Part shown: piece after piece, positions 30,923 through 38,106 of the stretch
Numbering within the stretch: the first letter of the stretch is position 1
Layout of the letters: each line of letters begins with the position of its first letter
From: DAOTEJ01 sp035454085
Lineage (GTDB): Bacteria > Pseudomonadota > Gammaproteobacteria > Burkholderiales > Burkholderiaceae_F
DNA length: 38,106 nt
Direction: 5' to 3'
Assembly: GCA_035454085.1 (NCBI GenBank)
Contig: DAOTEJ010000017.1
Location: forward strand, 1 to 38,106
Translations under genes and position numbers: made by a program
Notes under the pieces: model-generated
Seen by the model: the letters and a program-made list of their open reading frames with translations, nothing else
Databases searched by the model: none
Told to the model about the DNA's origin: nothing

Positions 30923-32443
30923 ATGGCCGCGACCGACACCGTGCGGATCTGGCGCAGCGCTGCGCAGCTCGACGTGCTGCTGATCGCGCAGGACGAGCCC
31001 GGCGCGATTACCGAGTTGGTGCGCAGCCTGCCCGAGCTGCGCTTCGGCCTGATCTGGCTCGACGACGGGGCGGGGTTCGCGCACGCGGCCCTTGAGCAAC
31101 TCGCCGCGGTCGCGCCCGAGCACCTGCTGCACCTCGAGGTGCGCGCCCTGCGCGGGACGCCACACACGGCGCGCGGCGTGGCGCGGCGCGCGGCCGAGGA
31201 AGAGCACGCCTACGCGCAGCTCGGACGGCTGCACGACCTGTTACACGATCCCTATGAGACCCCCGAGGCGCTCGAACTGCTGGGCCGCCTGCTGCCGGGG
31301 TCCATGCCCGCCGGCCCGCTCGACTTGGCCGGCAGCCTGGCCAGCGAGCGCGGCTGGGAACTGCTCACCGCCCGCCTGCGCCGCCTGCACGGGGACGAAC
31401 CGTTTCCGGCCCTGTGCGGCGCCGTGCGCGACACCCACGCCATGCTGCCGGCGCTGCTCGAAGCGGCGCGGGCCGCCCCGCCCGCCAGCATGCTGCACGC
31501 CCTGGGGCTGGGCGCCGCGGGGCTGCTGGGCGTGTTCACGCAGAAGCTGCGCCACTGGCCGCTGCTGGTGTCGGATGCGGCCCCGCAGGCGCTGCAGGCG
31601 CGGCTGCGCGCCTGGATCGCTCCCGACGAGCCGGCCGCCGCACGCGACCTGCGCCAGCGCTACGCCGAGGCGCTCGACCGCCTCGCGCTGGCCTGCGCGG
31701 ACTGCGTCGTCACTCCCTTCGAGTTCCAGCGCCAGCGCCGCATCGCCGACGGCGCCGATCCGCGCCGCACCGTGTGCATCGCCCCCTCCACCGCAGCCCC
31801 CGCCGCCCTGGCGCGCACTGATCCGACCACCGGACGCGCGCCGGCACGCATCGGCGTGGCGGGGCCGCTCACACCGCTGCAGGACATCCGCACCCTGCTG
31901 CGCGCCTTGCACATCGTGCTGCCCTATCTGCCAGGCATCGAAGCCTGGATCGTGGGCGAAGGCGCTGACGATCCCGGCTACGCCCAGGACTGCCGCACCC
32001 TGGCGCAAGCCCTCGGCCTGGAGCGCCACCTGCACTTCGCGCCGCATTCGGCTCCCGCGCCGAGCAGCCTGGGGCTGATGGTGTCGAGCGCGATCGCTGC
32101 CGGGCCCACGCGCAGCCTGGTCGACGCGCTCGGCGCCGGCCTGCCCTGCGTGTGCACCGACGCCGGCGCGGCGCGACAGCTGGTCTATGGCCTCGCGCCG
32201 GCGGACATCGCAGTGGGCAGCGCCGGCGAAGTGGTCGCGGTGGCCGACGCCCAGGCCCTGGCCGCCGCCATCGTGCGTCTGCTCGGCGACGGCGATGCCT
32301 GGGCCGAGGCCAGCCGCGCGGCCGCCGAGCGGGCGGCGAGCTTCTACGCCCCGCCCCAGGCGGCCGAGCAATGGCGCAGCCTCTACGCCGAGGCCCTGGC
32401 CGGCAGCCTGGTTGTCGAGGATGTGCTGGAGGATCCGGCGTGA
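30923..32443 (+). CDS. pelF: Divergent PelF-like glycosyltransferase, probably inactive
   Basis: A 506-residue GT-B-like protein, the usual length of PelF. The C-terminal half aligns with PelF: RIGVAGPLTPLQDIRTLLRA (309-328), IEAWIVGEGADDPGYAQDCRTLAQALGLE, LGLMVSSAI, GLPCVCTDAGAARQLVYG and IAVGSAGEVVAVADAQAL. But expected catalytic residues are changed. The Arg and Lys of the GRVxPIKD loop are Pro315 and Gln320, and the E-x7-E pair of GT4 enzymes is Ala393 and Asp401. The TEHGIYTRE-type acceptor segment is SDAAPQALQ (about 217-225), and the N-terminal VRGGVS-type glycine loop is absent. The frame is intact, so it looks like a maintained pseudoenzyme or a strongly re-specialised one. It starts one base after the pelE stop. 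Confidence 0.7.
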   Translation: MAATDTVRIWRSAAQLDVLLIAQDEPGAITELVRSLPELRFGLIWLDDGAGFAHAALEQLAAVAPEHLLHLEVRALRGTPHTARGVARRAAEEEHAYAQLGRLHDLLHDPYETPEALELLGRLLPGSMPAGPLDLAGSLASERGWELLTARLRRLHGDEPFPALCGAVRDTHAMLPALLEAARAAPPASMLHALGLGAAGLLGVFTQKLRHWPLLVSDAAPQALQARLRAWIAPDEPAAARDLRQRYAEALDRLALACADCVVTPFEFQRQRRIADGADPRRTVCIAPSTAAPAALARTDPTTGRAPARIGVAGPLTPLQDIRTLLRALHIVLPYLPGIEAWIVGEGADDPGYAQDCRTLAQALGLERHLHFAPHSAPAPSSLGLMVSSAIAAGPTRSLVDALGAGLPCVCTDAGAARQLVYGLAPADIAVGSAGEVVAVADAQALAAAIVRLLGDGDAWAEASRAAAERAASFYAPPQAAEQWRSLYAEALAGSLVVEDVLEDPA

Positions 32444-33666
32444 CCCGAAGCCCGGCCCTGCCTGCCAGCGTGGGCGCGCCCCCTTGGGTGCTCGCGCCCG
32501 TCGCGCTGGGCGGCCTGGGTCTGGCCTGGTGGGGCGCGCGCGGAGTGCCGGCGCCCATGTCGGAGGCCACCGCTGCGCTCGTCTACCTGAGCCTGTTGAT
32601 CGCCGCGCCCAACCTGCTCGCCGGACCGGCCCGCCCCGCTGCCTTGCTCGCGCGCCTGGCGCGCGGCACCTGGCTCGCCGCGGCGCTCGGCCTGTTGCTC
32701 GCTCTGGGCCCCGTGGCCGCGGCGCCGGCCGGCGTGCGCTGGCTGCTGCCGGCGGCGGCGATCGTGCTCACCAACCTGTGGATCGTGCTCGCCTGCTCTC
32801 CGGCCACGCGGCGCGACACCTGGACCGTGGTGAGCCTGATCGCCGTGGCCTGGCTGCTGGCCCATTGGGCCGGACCGATCGAGTTGCGCTACGCGAGCTA
32901 CATCGCCCTGGCTGCGATCGTGCTCGCGCTCAGGCTCGGGCCGGACGGCCGCATGGCCGCGCCGGCCGCCGGCCCGCGCGGCCGAGCCGAGCGGCGCATC
33001 GCCCCCGCGCTGGGCTTGGCCTACACCGCCGCGATCCTCGCCGACGAGATCGTCCGCTGGCTGCAGTGGGCAGGCGCGCCGGCCGGCGCCGAGGGCCAGG
33101 CCGCTGCGCTGTTGCCGCTCGCGGCGGTCAGCGCTTTGCCGGGCGCGCTCGTGCTGCTGCGGCTCGGCGAGCGCACGCGCGGCGCGCGCGAGGCCTATGC
33201 GGGGCTGCTGACCGCCGCCGTGCCCCTGGCCGCGCTCGAGGACGCGCGCCGGACCTGGCGGGCGCAGACGCGGCGCGCGCTGATCGAACTGGCCACGGTG
33301 CAGGCCATTGCCACCCTGCTCGCACTGGCGGTCGCCCCGGTGGTGCTCGCTTCGTGGGGTCTGGGTCCGACCTACGCCGCGGCATTCGACGCCTGGCTGA
33401 TCGCCTGCGGTCTGCAGATCCTCGCAGCCGCGGTGCTGTGGCAACTTGTGGACCAGGGCCTGCCGCTGCCGGCCCTGCTGATCTGCCTGGGCGCCTTCGC
33501 ACTCGGCGCCGGCGGCGCACTCGTGGCGGCGCCCACCGCCTTGCCCTGGTGGCCGGCCGTGCTGTGGGCCGGGGTTCTGGCACTCGCTGCGGGGTGGCTG
33601 CGCGCCGCTCACGCCTCGCTCGAACGGCGCCTGCTCATGCCCCCCGCGTCGGACACTGCCGCCTAG
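32440..33666 (+). CDS. pelG: PelG-like polysaccharide membrane transporter
   Basis: A 408-residue polytopic membrane protein, about 50 residues shorter than PelG. GTG at 32440 overlaps the pelF stop by four bases; no ATG gives a better start. The N-terminal GIGFELRKLL-type segment of PelG is missing, and the protein opens at a stretch like its GPWVL helix (here GAPPWVLAP). In the second half I align LAYTAAILADEIVRWLQWAG with the YNLGIWIDKFIFW helix, ALPGALVLLRLGERTRGAREAYAGL with the PGMAVFLLRxETxFxxYYRxF loop, and AQTRRALIELATVQAI with the QGLYEIAKIQ helix. PelG is the MOP-type inner-membrane component of Pel export. The match is partial and context-based. Confidence 0.62.
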   Translation: MTRSPALPASVGAPPWVLAPVALGGLGLAWWGARGVPAPMSEATAALVYLSLLIAAPNLLAGPARPAALLARLARGTWLAAALGLLLALGPVAAAPAGVRWLLPAAAIVLTNLWIVLACSPATRRDTWTVVSLIAVAWLLAHWAGPIELRYASYIALAAIVLALRLGPDGRMAAPAAGPRGRAERRIAPALGLAYTAAILADEIVRWLQWAGAPAGAEGQAAALLPLAAVSALPGALVLLRLGERTRGAREAYAGLLTAAVPLAALEDARRTWRAQTRRALIELATVQAIATLLALAVAPVVLASWGLGPTYAAAFDAWLIACGLQILAAAVLWQLVDQGLPLPALLICLGAFALGAGGALVAAPTALPWWPAVLWAGVLALAAGWLRAAHASLERRLLMPPASDTAA

Positions 33667-33669
33667 AAT
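33664..33669 (+). promoter_or_regulatory. Possible -10 element of comM
   Basis: TAGAAT lies seven bases before the comM ATG, which would make a transcript from it nearly leaderless. There is no recognisable -35, so this is a weak call; comM could equally be read from the pel genes. Confidence 0.25.
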
Positions 33670-33676
33670 CGGCCGC

Positions 33677-35206
33677 ATGACGCTCGCCGTGGTCCGCTCG
33701 CGGGGCCTGGCCGGGCTGCAAGCGCCGGCCGTGACCGTCGAGGTTCATCTTGCCAACGGGTTGCCTTCGTTCACCCTGGTCGGGCTGCCCGACACCGAGG
33801 TGAAGGAGGCCCGCGAGCGCGTGCGCGCAGCGCTGCAGAACAACCGCTACGAGTTCCCCGCGCGGCGCATCACCGTCAACCTCGCGCCCGCCGATCTGCC
33901 CAAGGAGTCGGGACGCTTCGACCTGCCCATCGCGCTGGGCATCCTGGCGGCGAGCGGCCAGATCGCGGCCGACGCGCTGGACCGTTACGAGTACGCGGGG
34001 GAACTGTCGCTCTCGGGCGAACTGCGCCCGGTGCGCGGCGCCCTGGCCATGAGCTATGCGGTGGCGCGGGCGGCGGGCGGACACTCGGCGCGCGGCTTCG
34101 TGCTGCCGGCCGAGAGCGCGGCCGAGGCGGCGCGCGTCACGGGCGTGGTGGTCCTGCCCGCCCGCAGCCTGGCGGAGGTCGTCGAACACCTGGCCCACGC
34201 CGCGGGCGACGCCGATGCGCGCGCGCTGGCAGCGCAGGGTCCCGAGCCGGCGCCGCGTGCGCCGGTCTACCCCGACCTCACCGATCTCAAGGGACAGACC
34301 GCGGGCCGGCGTGCGCTCGAGATCGCCGCTGCCGGCGGCCACAGCCTGCTCATGGTCGGCCCGCCGGGCACGGGCAAGACCATGCTGGCCCAGCGCCTGC
34401 CCGGCATCCTGCCGCGCATGACGGCCGAGGACGCGCTCGAGTCGGCCGCGGTGCTCTCGCTCGCCGGTCGCTTCGATCCCGCGGCCTGGGCGGCTCGCCC
34501 CTTCCGCGCCCCGCACCACAGCGCCAGCGCGGTGGCCATCGTGGGCGGCGGCAATCCACCGCAGCCGGGCGAAGCCTCGCTCGCCCACCACGGCGTGCTC
34601 TTCCTCGACGAGATGCCCGAGTTCGACCGCCGCGTGCTCGAGGCGCTGCGCGAGCCGCTCGAGTCGGGCCACCTCGCCGTGGCGCGCGCCGGACATCGGG
34701 TCGACTTCCCGGCGCGCTTTCAGCTGGTCGGGGCGATGAATCCCTGCCCCTGCGGCTGGCTAGGGCACCGCACGCGCGCCTGCCGCTGCACGCCCGACCA
34801 GATCGCCCGTTACCAGGCGCGGCTGTCCGGGCCGCTGCTCGATCGCATCGACCTGCGCGTCGAGGTGGGGGCACTGGACGAGGCGGAACTGGCCGCGGCA
34901 CCCGCGGGCGAGGCATCGGCGGTGGTGGCCGCGCGCGTGCAGGCTGCGCGCGAGCGGGCGCTTCAGCGCCAGGGCAAGCCCAATGCCGCGCTCGAAGGCG
35001 CGCAGATCGAGCGCGAGTGCGCGGTCGCCGGCTCGGCGCGGCAACTGTTGCTGGCCGCCAGCCAGCGCCTGGGCTGGTCGGCGCGCGCCTACCATCGCGT
35101 GCTCAAGGTCGCGCGCACCATTGCCGACCTGGAAGGCTCGGCAGCGCTCGGCCCGGCCCACGTGGCCGAGGCGATCCAGGCGCGCCGCTCGCTGCGCGAA
35201 GCGTGA
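33677..35206 (+). CDS. comM: ComM/YifB-family AAA+ ATPase
   Basis: A 509-residue MCM-like helicase of the ComM (YifB) family, which drives branch migration during natural transformation in several bacteria. The N-terminal lid domain is typical (GLPSFTLVGLPDTEVKEARERVRAAL, PADLPKESGRFDLPIALGIL). Walker A is GPPGTGKT at 228-235, followed by FRAPHHSASAVAIVGGG, Walker B GVLFLDEMPEF, and the MNPCPCGWLGH...CRC cysteine motif with the adjacent arginine-finger region. The C-terminus (SARAYHRVLKVARTIADLEG) is standard. It begins 10 bases after pelG on the same strand but is functionally unrelated. Confidence 0.95.
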   Translation: MTLAVVRSRGLAGLQAPAVTVEVHLANGLPSFTLVGLPDTEVKEARERVRAALQNNRYEFPARRITVNLAPADLPKESGRFDLPIALGILAASGQIAADALDRYEYAGELSLSGELRPVRGALAMSYAVARAAGGHSARGFVLPAESAAEAARVTGVVVLPARSLAEVVEHLAHAAGDADARALAAQGPEPAPRAPVYPDLTDLKGQTAGRRALEIAAAGGHSLLMVGPPGTGKTMLAQRLPGILPRMTAEDALESAAVLSLAGRFDPAAWAARPFRAPHHSASAVAIVGGGNPPQPGEASLAHHGVLFLDEMPEFDRRVLEALREPLESGHLAVARAGHRVDFPARFQLVGAMNPCPCGWLGHRTRACRCTPDQIARYQARLSGPLLDRIDLRVEVGALDEAELAAAPAGEASAVVAARVQAARERALQRQGKPNAALEGAQIERECAVAGSARQLLLAASQRLGWSARAYHRVLKVARTIADLEGSAALGPAHVAEAIQARRSLREA

Positions 35207-35317
35207 CGCGCGCGCCGGCGCCGGGAAGTCCTGCGGCGTGGCGGCAAGGTTCCCGCAGAGCGGGCAGGCGCCACTGCCGTGTCAGTCACCGGCACGCCCG
35301 CCTCACTGGGGCTGCGC

Positions 35318-36199
35318 CTAGACGGCGACCAGCCGCACGCGGTGGCCCTGAGCCTCGATCTCGGCCAGCAGGCTGCGCCCGCCGTAGAGGTGCAGCGCCC
35401 CCACCGCGACGAACACCCCGCCCCGGCGCAGCGGCAGGAACAGGCGATGCGCCATCACCGCGCTGCGGTCGATCACCAGCTTGCGGTTGAGCAGGGCGTA
35501 GTCGGCCGCAAGTTGCGCGCTGCCGCCCGCCGCCTTGGACTGCAAGGCGTGAAGCCCCGCGAGGTCGCCAGCAAGCCAGGCGCGAATCGAGGGCTCGACC
35601 AGCGCCTGCAGCTGCTCCCGATTGGCCAGCGCGTGGCGCAGCAGGCGCCACTGAACCTCGAGCGGAATGCTCTCGAAGGCCTCGATCTGTTCCTCGGGCA
35701 GTTCGAGTCCGAAGCCCGGCATGCGGCGCGCCGCGGCGAAGGCGAGCAGCCTGGCGTCGAGCGTCTCGTCGGTGTTGCCGGTGGGCGCCGTGAGGTTGAT
35801 CAGCGCCGCCCAGGGCTTGAGCGAGCCAAGCAGCGCCACGGGCACCTGGGGCGCCGCGGACGAGAGCACGAGCATCTCGGCCGCATCGAGCCCGTCCTGC
35901 ACGCGCTGCCCCGGCGCTGCGACCCCGGCCTCGAGCAGCAGGCCGGTGGCCTCGCGGCCCGGCGCGGCCTCGAAGGCGTAGACCCGCGCGACGGCGAACG
36001 CCCGCTCCACGGCAGGCGGCAAGGCGAGCACGCGTTCGTCGGCCACGTGGATGGTGCCGAAGATCCAGCTGGGGGGCCGCGCCGCACCGCCTTCGACGCG
36101 CCACAGGCGGCCGCGCTGGAAGCGCTCGGGCGCCGCGGACGCTGCCGCGCGCGGCAGCGCGGCAAGCGCCGCCAGCGCCAGCAGTTCACGCCGGCGCAT
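35318..36199 (-). CDS. TraB/GumN-family protein
   Basis: A 293-residue secreted protein. After a signal sequence (RRR followed by a hydrophobic stretch, ending near ASAAP, possibly Tat-like but without an RR-x-F-L-K core) comes the TraB/GumN (Tiki-related) fold. Its two glycine-histidine motifs are here GTIH at 48-51 and GALH near the C-terminus (VAVGALHLYGGRSLLAEIEAQGH). The central Glu-rich LELPEEQIEAFESIP is also typical. Relatives are putative metalloproteases; a bacterial substrate is not known. It converges on comM across 111 bases in which nothing distinct is seen. Confidence 0.87.
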   Translation of the reverse strand: MRRRELLALAALAALPRAAASAAPERFQRGRLWRVEGGAARPPSWIFGTIHVADERVLALPPAVERAFAVARVYAFEAAPGREATGLLLEAGVAAPGQRVQDGLDAAEMLVLSSAAPQVPVALLGSLKPWAALINLTAPTGNTDETLDARLLAFAAARRMPGFGLELPEEQIEAFESIPLEVQWRLLRHALANREQLQALVEPSIRAWLAGDLAGLHALQSKAAGGSAQLAADYALLNRKLVIDRSAVMAHRLFLPLRRGGVFVAVGALHLYGGRSLLAEIEAQGHRVRLVAV

Positions 36200-36217
36200 G
36201 GCGACCCGAGCCGGGCA

Positions 36218-36799
36218 TCAGCCCGCCGTGCCGTGGCGCAGGCGATGGATGCGGGCGCTTTGCGCGTTGGCGCTGCCCTGGATGCGCGCGCTTTCGCGCG
36301 GGCCGACGCGGCCATCGGCCGCTGCGTGGGCCTGGCGCTGCGCCAGCCGCGCCTGCCCCTGCTCGATGCGCGCCAGTTCGGTGTTCGAGACCTGGCCCTG
36401 CTGCACACCGGCAAGCGTGCGCGCCTGCTGGTTGGCACCGCGCTGCACGCCCGCCGCCATGCGTTGCGCCGAGGCCGCGGTCGGGTCGCCGGTCTGCGCG
36501 TCGTGCTTCTCGAACGCGATGGCGCGGCTCGCCTGGTTCTGTGCGGCCGTGATGCGCGCCTGCTCCCGGGTGCTGAGGCTGCCGTCGCCATAGGCGCGCG
36601 CTTCGATGCGATCGACCTGGGCCTCGGCGCGCTGCAGGCGTCCGGCCTCGCGCACGGTGAGGCTGCCGCTGTGCAGCCCCTGCTCGATGCGCTCGGCCTG
36701 ATTGAGGTTGCGCTGAAGGATCTGTTCGGTGGGCGTGGCGGGTGTCTGTGCCCAGACGGGTGCAGCGGCAGCGAGCAAGGCGAGCAGGTGCAGTTTCAT
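36218..36799 (-). CDS. Small secreted repeat protein, function unknown
   Basis: A 193-residue secreted protein with a signal peptide ending PVWAQ. The mature part is Ala/Gln/Arg-rich and helical, built from four repeats of the pattern G-x-Leu/Val-Ser/Thr-x-x-Glu: GSLTVREAGRLQ, GSLSTREQARIT, GQVSNTELARIE and GRVGPRESARIQ, spaced by 25-50 residues of helix. Each repeat looks like a helix-loop-helix unit, loosely EF-hand-like but without calcium ligands. The family is not known to me by name. It lies 18 bases upstream of the TraB/GumN gene, so the two may form an operon. The ATG at 36799 has GGGAGA upstream. Confidence 0.7.
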   Translation of the reverse strand: MKLHLLALLAAAAPVWAQTPATPTEQILQRNLNQAERIEQGLHSGSLTVREAGRLQRAEAQVDRIEARAYGDGSLSTREQARITAAQNQASRAIAFEKHDAQTGDPTAASAQRMAAGVQRGANQQARTLAGVQQGQVSNTELARIEQGQARLAQRQAHAAADGRVGPRESARIQGSANAQSARIHRLRHGTAG

Positions 36800-36819
36800 G
36801 GCGGTCTCCCTGGTTGTCG

Positions 36820-36840
36820 GTCCGGATGGACATTCCGGAC
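36820..36840. promoter_or_regulatory. Perfect inverted repeat upstream of the repeat-protein gene
   Basis: GTCCGGA and TCCGGAC flank a seven-base centre, a 21-base dyad that lies 20 bases before the start codon of the repeat-protein gene and 75 bases after the mmsA stop. It may be an operator or an mRNA hairpin; there is no T-run, so it is not an obvious terminator for mmsA. Confidence 0.4.
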
Positions 36841-36915
36841 AACGCGCAGGCTGCCGTGCCGCCGACGGCGCGGCTGTAAGCGAGTGCAAGCGGCGGTAAC
36901 AGCCGCGCCATGCGC

Positions 36916-38106
36916 CTAGCGGGCCGTGGGCATGGTGAACTGCGCGCCGCGCGCCGCCCCGTCGGGCCAGCGCTGCATCACGGCCTTGTAGCGCGTGTAG
37001 AAGCGCACGCCCTCCATGCCATAGGCGTGCTGGTCGCCCATCAGGCTCTTCTTCCAGCCACCGAAGCTGTAGTAGGCCATGGGCACGGGGATCGGCACGT
37101 TGATGCCCACCATGCCCACCTGCACCCGCCGTACGAACTCGCGCGCAGTGCCGCCGTCGGCGGTGTAGAGCGCCACGCCGTTGGCGTACTCGTGCGCGTG
37201 CACCAGCGCGAGCGCGGCCTCGAAGTCGGGCACGCGCACCACCACCAGGACCGGACCGAAGATCTCTTCGCGCCAGATGCGCATCCCGGGCTGCACGTGG
37301 TCGAACAGGCAGGCGCCCAGGAAGAAGCCGCGCTCGCGTCCGGGCACCACCAGGTCGCGGCCGTCCACCACCAGGCGCGCGCCCTCGGCCACGCCCGCGT
37401 CCACGTAGGCGCGCACCTTGTCGCGGTGCGCGGCGGTGACCAGCGGGCCCATCTCGGCGCCGGGCTCGAGGCCGTCGGCCACGCGCAGGGTGCGCGCGCG
37501 TGCGGCCAGGCGCTCGACCAGCGCGTCGGCCGCGCTGCCCACCGCGACCGCCACCGAGATCGCCATGCAGCGCTCGCCCGCCGAGCCGTAGGCCGAGCCG
37601 ATCAGCGCGTCCACCGCCTGCTCGAGGTCGGCGTCGGGCATCACGATCAGGTGGTTCTTGGCCCCACCCAGCGCCTGCACGCGCTTGCCGTGGGCCACCG
37701 CCTCGCGCTGCACGTACTCGGCAATCGGCGTCGATCCCACGAAGCTCAGCGCCGCCACGCCGGGGTGCGCGAGCAGGGCATCGACCGCCTCCTTGTCGCC
37801 CTGCACGACGTTGAACACGCCGGGGGGCAGGCCCGCCTCGTGCAGCAGGCGCGCCAGCAGCAGCGATGCCGACGGATCGCGCTCCGAGGGCTTGAGCACG
37901 AAGGCATTACCGCAGGCGATGGCGATGGGGAACATCCACATCGGCACCATCGCCGGGAAATTGAAGGGCGTGATGCCCGCCACCACGCCCAGGGGCTGCC
38001 GCAAGGAGAACTGATCGATGCCGGTGGAGACCTGCTCGGAGTACTCGCCCTTGAGCAGATGCGGGATGCCGCAGGCGAACTCCACCACCTCGATGCCGCG
38101 CGTGAC
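36916..38106 (-). CDS. mmsA: Methylmalonate-semialdehyde dehydrogenase (acylating), N-terminus off the window
   Basis: The C-terminal 396 residues of a CoA-acylating aldehyde dehydrogenase that converts (methyl)malonate semialdehyde to propionyl- or acetyl-CoA in valine and inositol breakdown. Seen: GVVAGITPFNFPAMVPMWMFPIAIACGNAFVLKPSE (NAD site), FVGSTPIAEYVQ, the catalytic Cys in GSAGERCMAISVAV, EEIFGPVLVVVRV and the MmsA-specific ending FGGWKKSLMGDQHAYGMEGVRFYTRYK. The open frame continues through the right edge, so about 100 residues are missing. No other valine-pathway gene is in the window. Confidence 0.95.
   Translation of the reverse strand, partial: VTRGIEVVEFACGIPHLLKGEYSEQVSTGIDQFSLRQPLGVVAGITPFNFPAMVPMWMFPIAIACGNAFVLKPSERDPSASLLLARLLHEAGLPPGVFNVVQGDKEAVDALLAHPGVAALSFVGSTPIAEYVQREAVAHGKRVQALGGAKNHLIVMPDADLEQAVDALIGSAYGSAGERCMAISVAVAVGSAADALVERLAARARTLRVADGLEPGAEMGPLVTAAHRDKVRAYVDAGVAEGARLVVDGRDLVVPGRERGFFLGACLFDHVQPGMRIWREEIFGPVLVVVRVPDFEAALALVHAHEYANGVALYTADGGTAREFVRRVQVGMVGINVPIPVPMAYYSFGGWKKSLMGDQHAYGMEGVRFYTRYKAVMQRWPDGAARGAQFTMPTAR

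Overview
The window reads as a chromosomal segment of a very GC-rich betaproteobacterium, most likely Burkholderiales. This rests on gene content and order: the divergent ubiK / porin-glnK-amtB block, then gshA-gshB-EIIA-HPr-EI and metX-metW, a UPF0149-modABC group, comM, mmsA and DUF4124/DUF3300/DUF2950 proteins. It is inferred from recalled families; no search was run. Almost every base is coding. No tRNA, rRNA, CRISPR array, insertion sequence or phage gene was seen. No gene-free stretch exceeds about 300 bases; the longest is the divergent spacer at 1654-1918.

Layout. 1-4895: end of gatB with a terminator, a DUF4124 coiled-coil protein overlapping pyrE, a solitary amino-acid-type binding protein, exonuclease III, a tiny Lys/Arg-rich protein split by a scaffold gap, and rsuA. 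4913-10475: an M48 periplasmic metalloprotease divergent from an AmpG-type permease, then modC-modB-modA behind a UPF0149 gene. 10556-13848: a reverse-strand run of envelope proteins (DUF3300, DUF2950, LysM, proline-rich lipoprotein). 13966-20515: a compressed reverse-strand operon, gshA-gshB-EIIA-ptsH-ptsI-metX-metW, joining glutathione synthesis, a regulatory phosphotransferase chain and methionine entry. 20738-23763: a TorF-type porin, glnK and amtB behind a near-perfect sigma-54 promoter with two NtrC-like enhancer sites, divergent from ubiK. 24120-26596: a two-gene AmmeMemoRadiSam system whose Memo and AMMECR1 parts are fused and whose ribosome binding site can be sequestered in a perfect hairpin. 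26597-27427: a membrane-anchored protein with a degenerate Mrr-like domain, containing a second scaffold gap. 27601-33666: galE followed by a divergent pelD-pelE-pelF-pelG set without pelA, pelB or pelC. 33677-38106: comM, a TraB/GumN protein, a small repeat protein and the C-terminal part of mmsA.

Most noteworthy. (1) The galE-pelDEFG cluster keeps the PelD cyclic-di-GMP RxxD site, but the PelF-like protein has lost the residues expected of a working GT4 glycosyltransferase. (2) The AmmeMemoRadiSam pair is a widespread system of unknown chemistry, here with a candidate RNA switch over its start. (3) The nitrogen-control promoter places a porin at the head of glnK-amtB. (4) The first 100-N gap is flanked by identical 55-base ends; merging them restores a 52-residue gene, so that gap is probably an assembly artefact.
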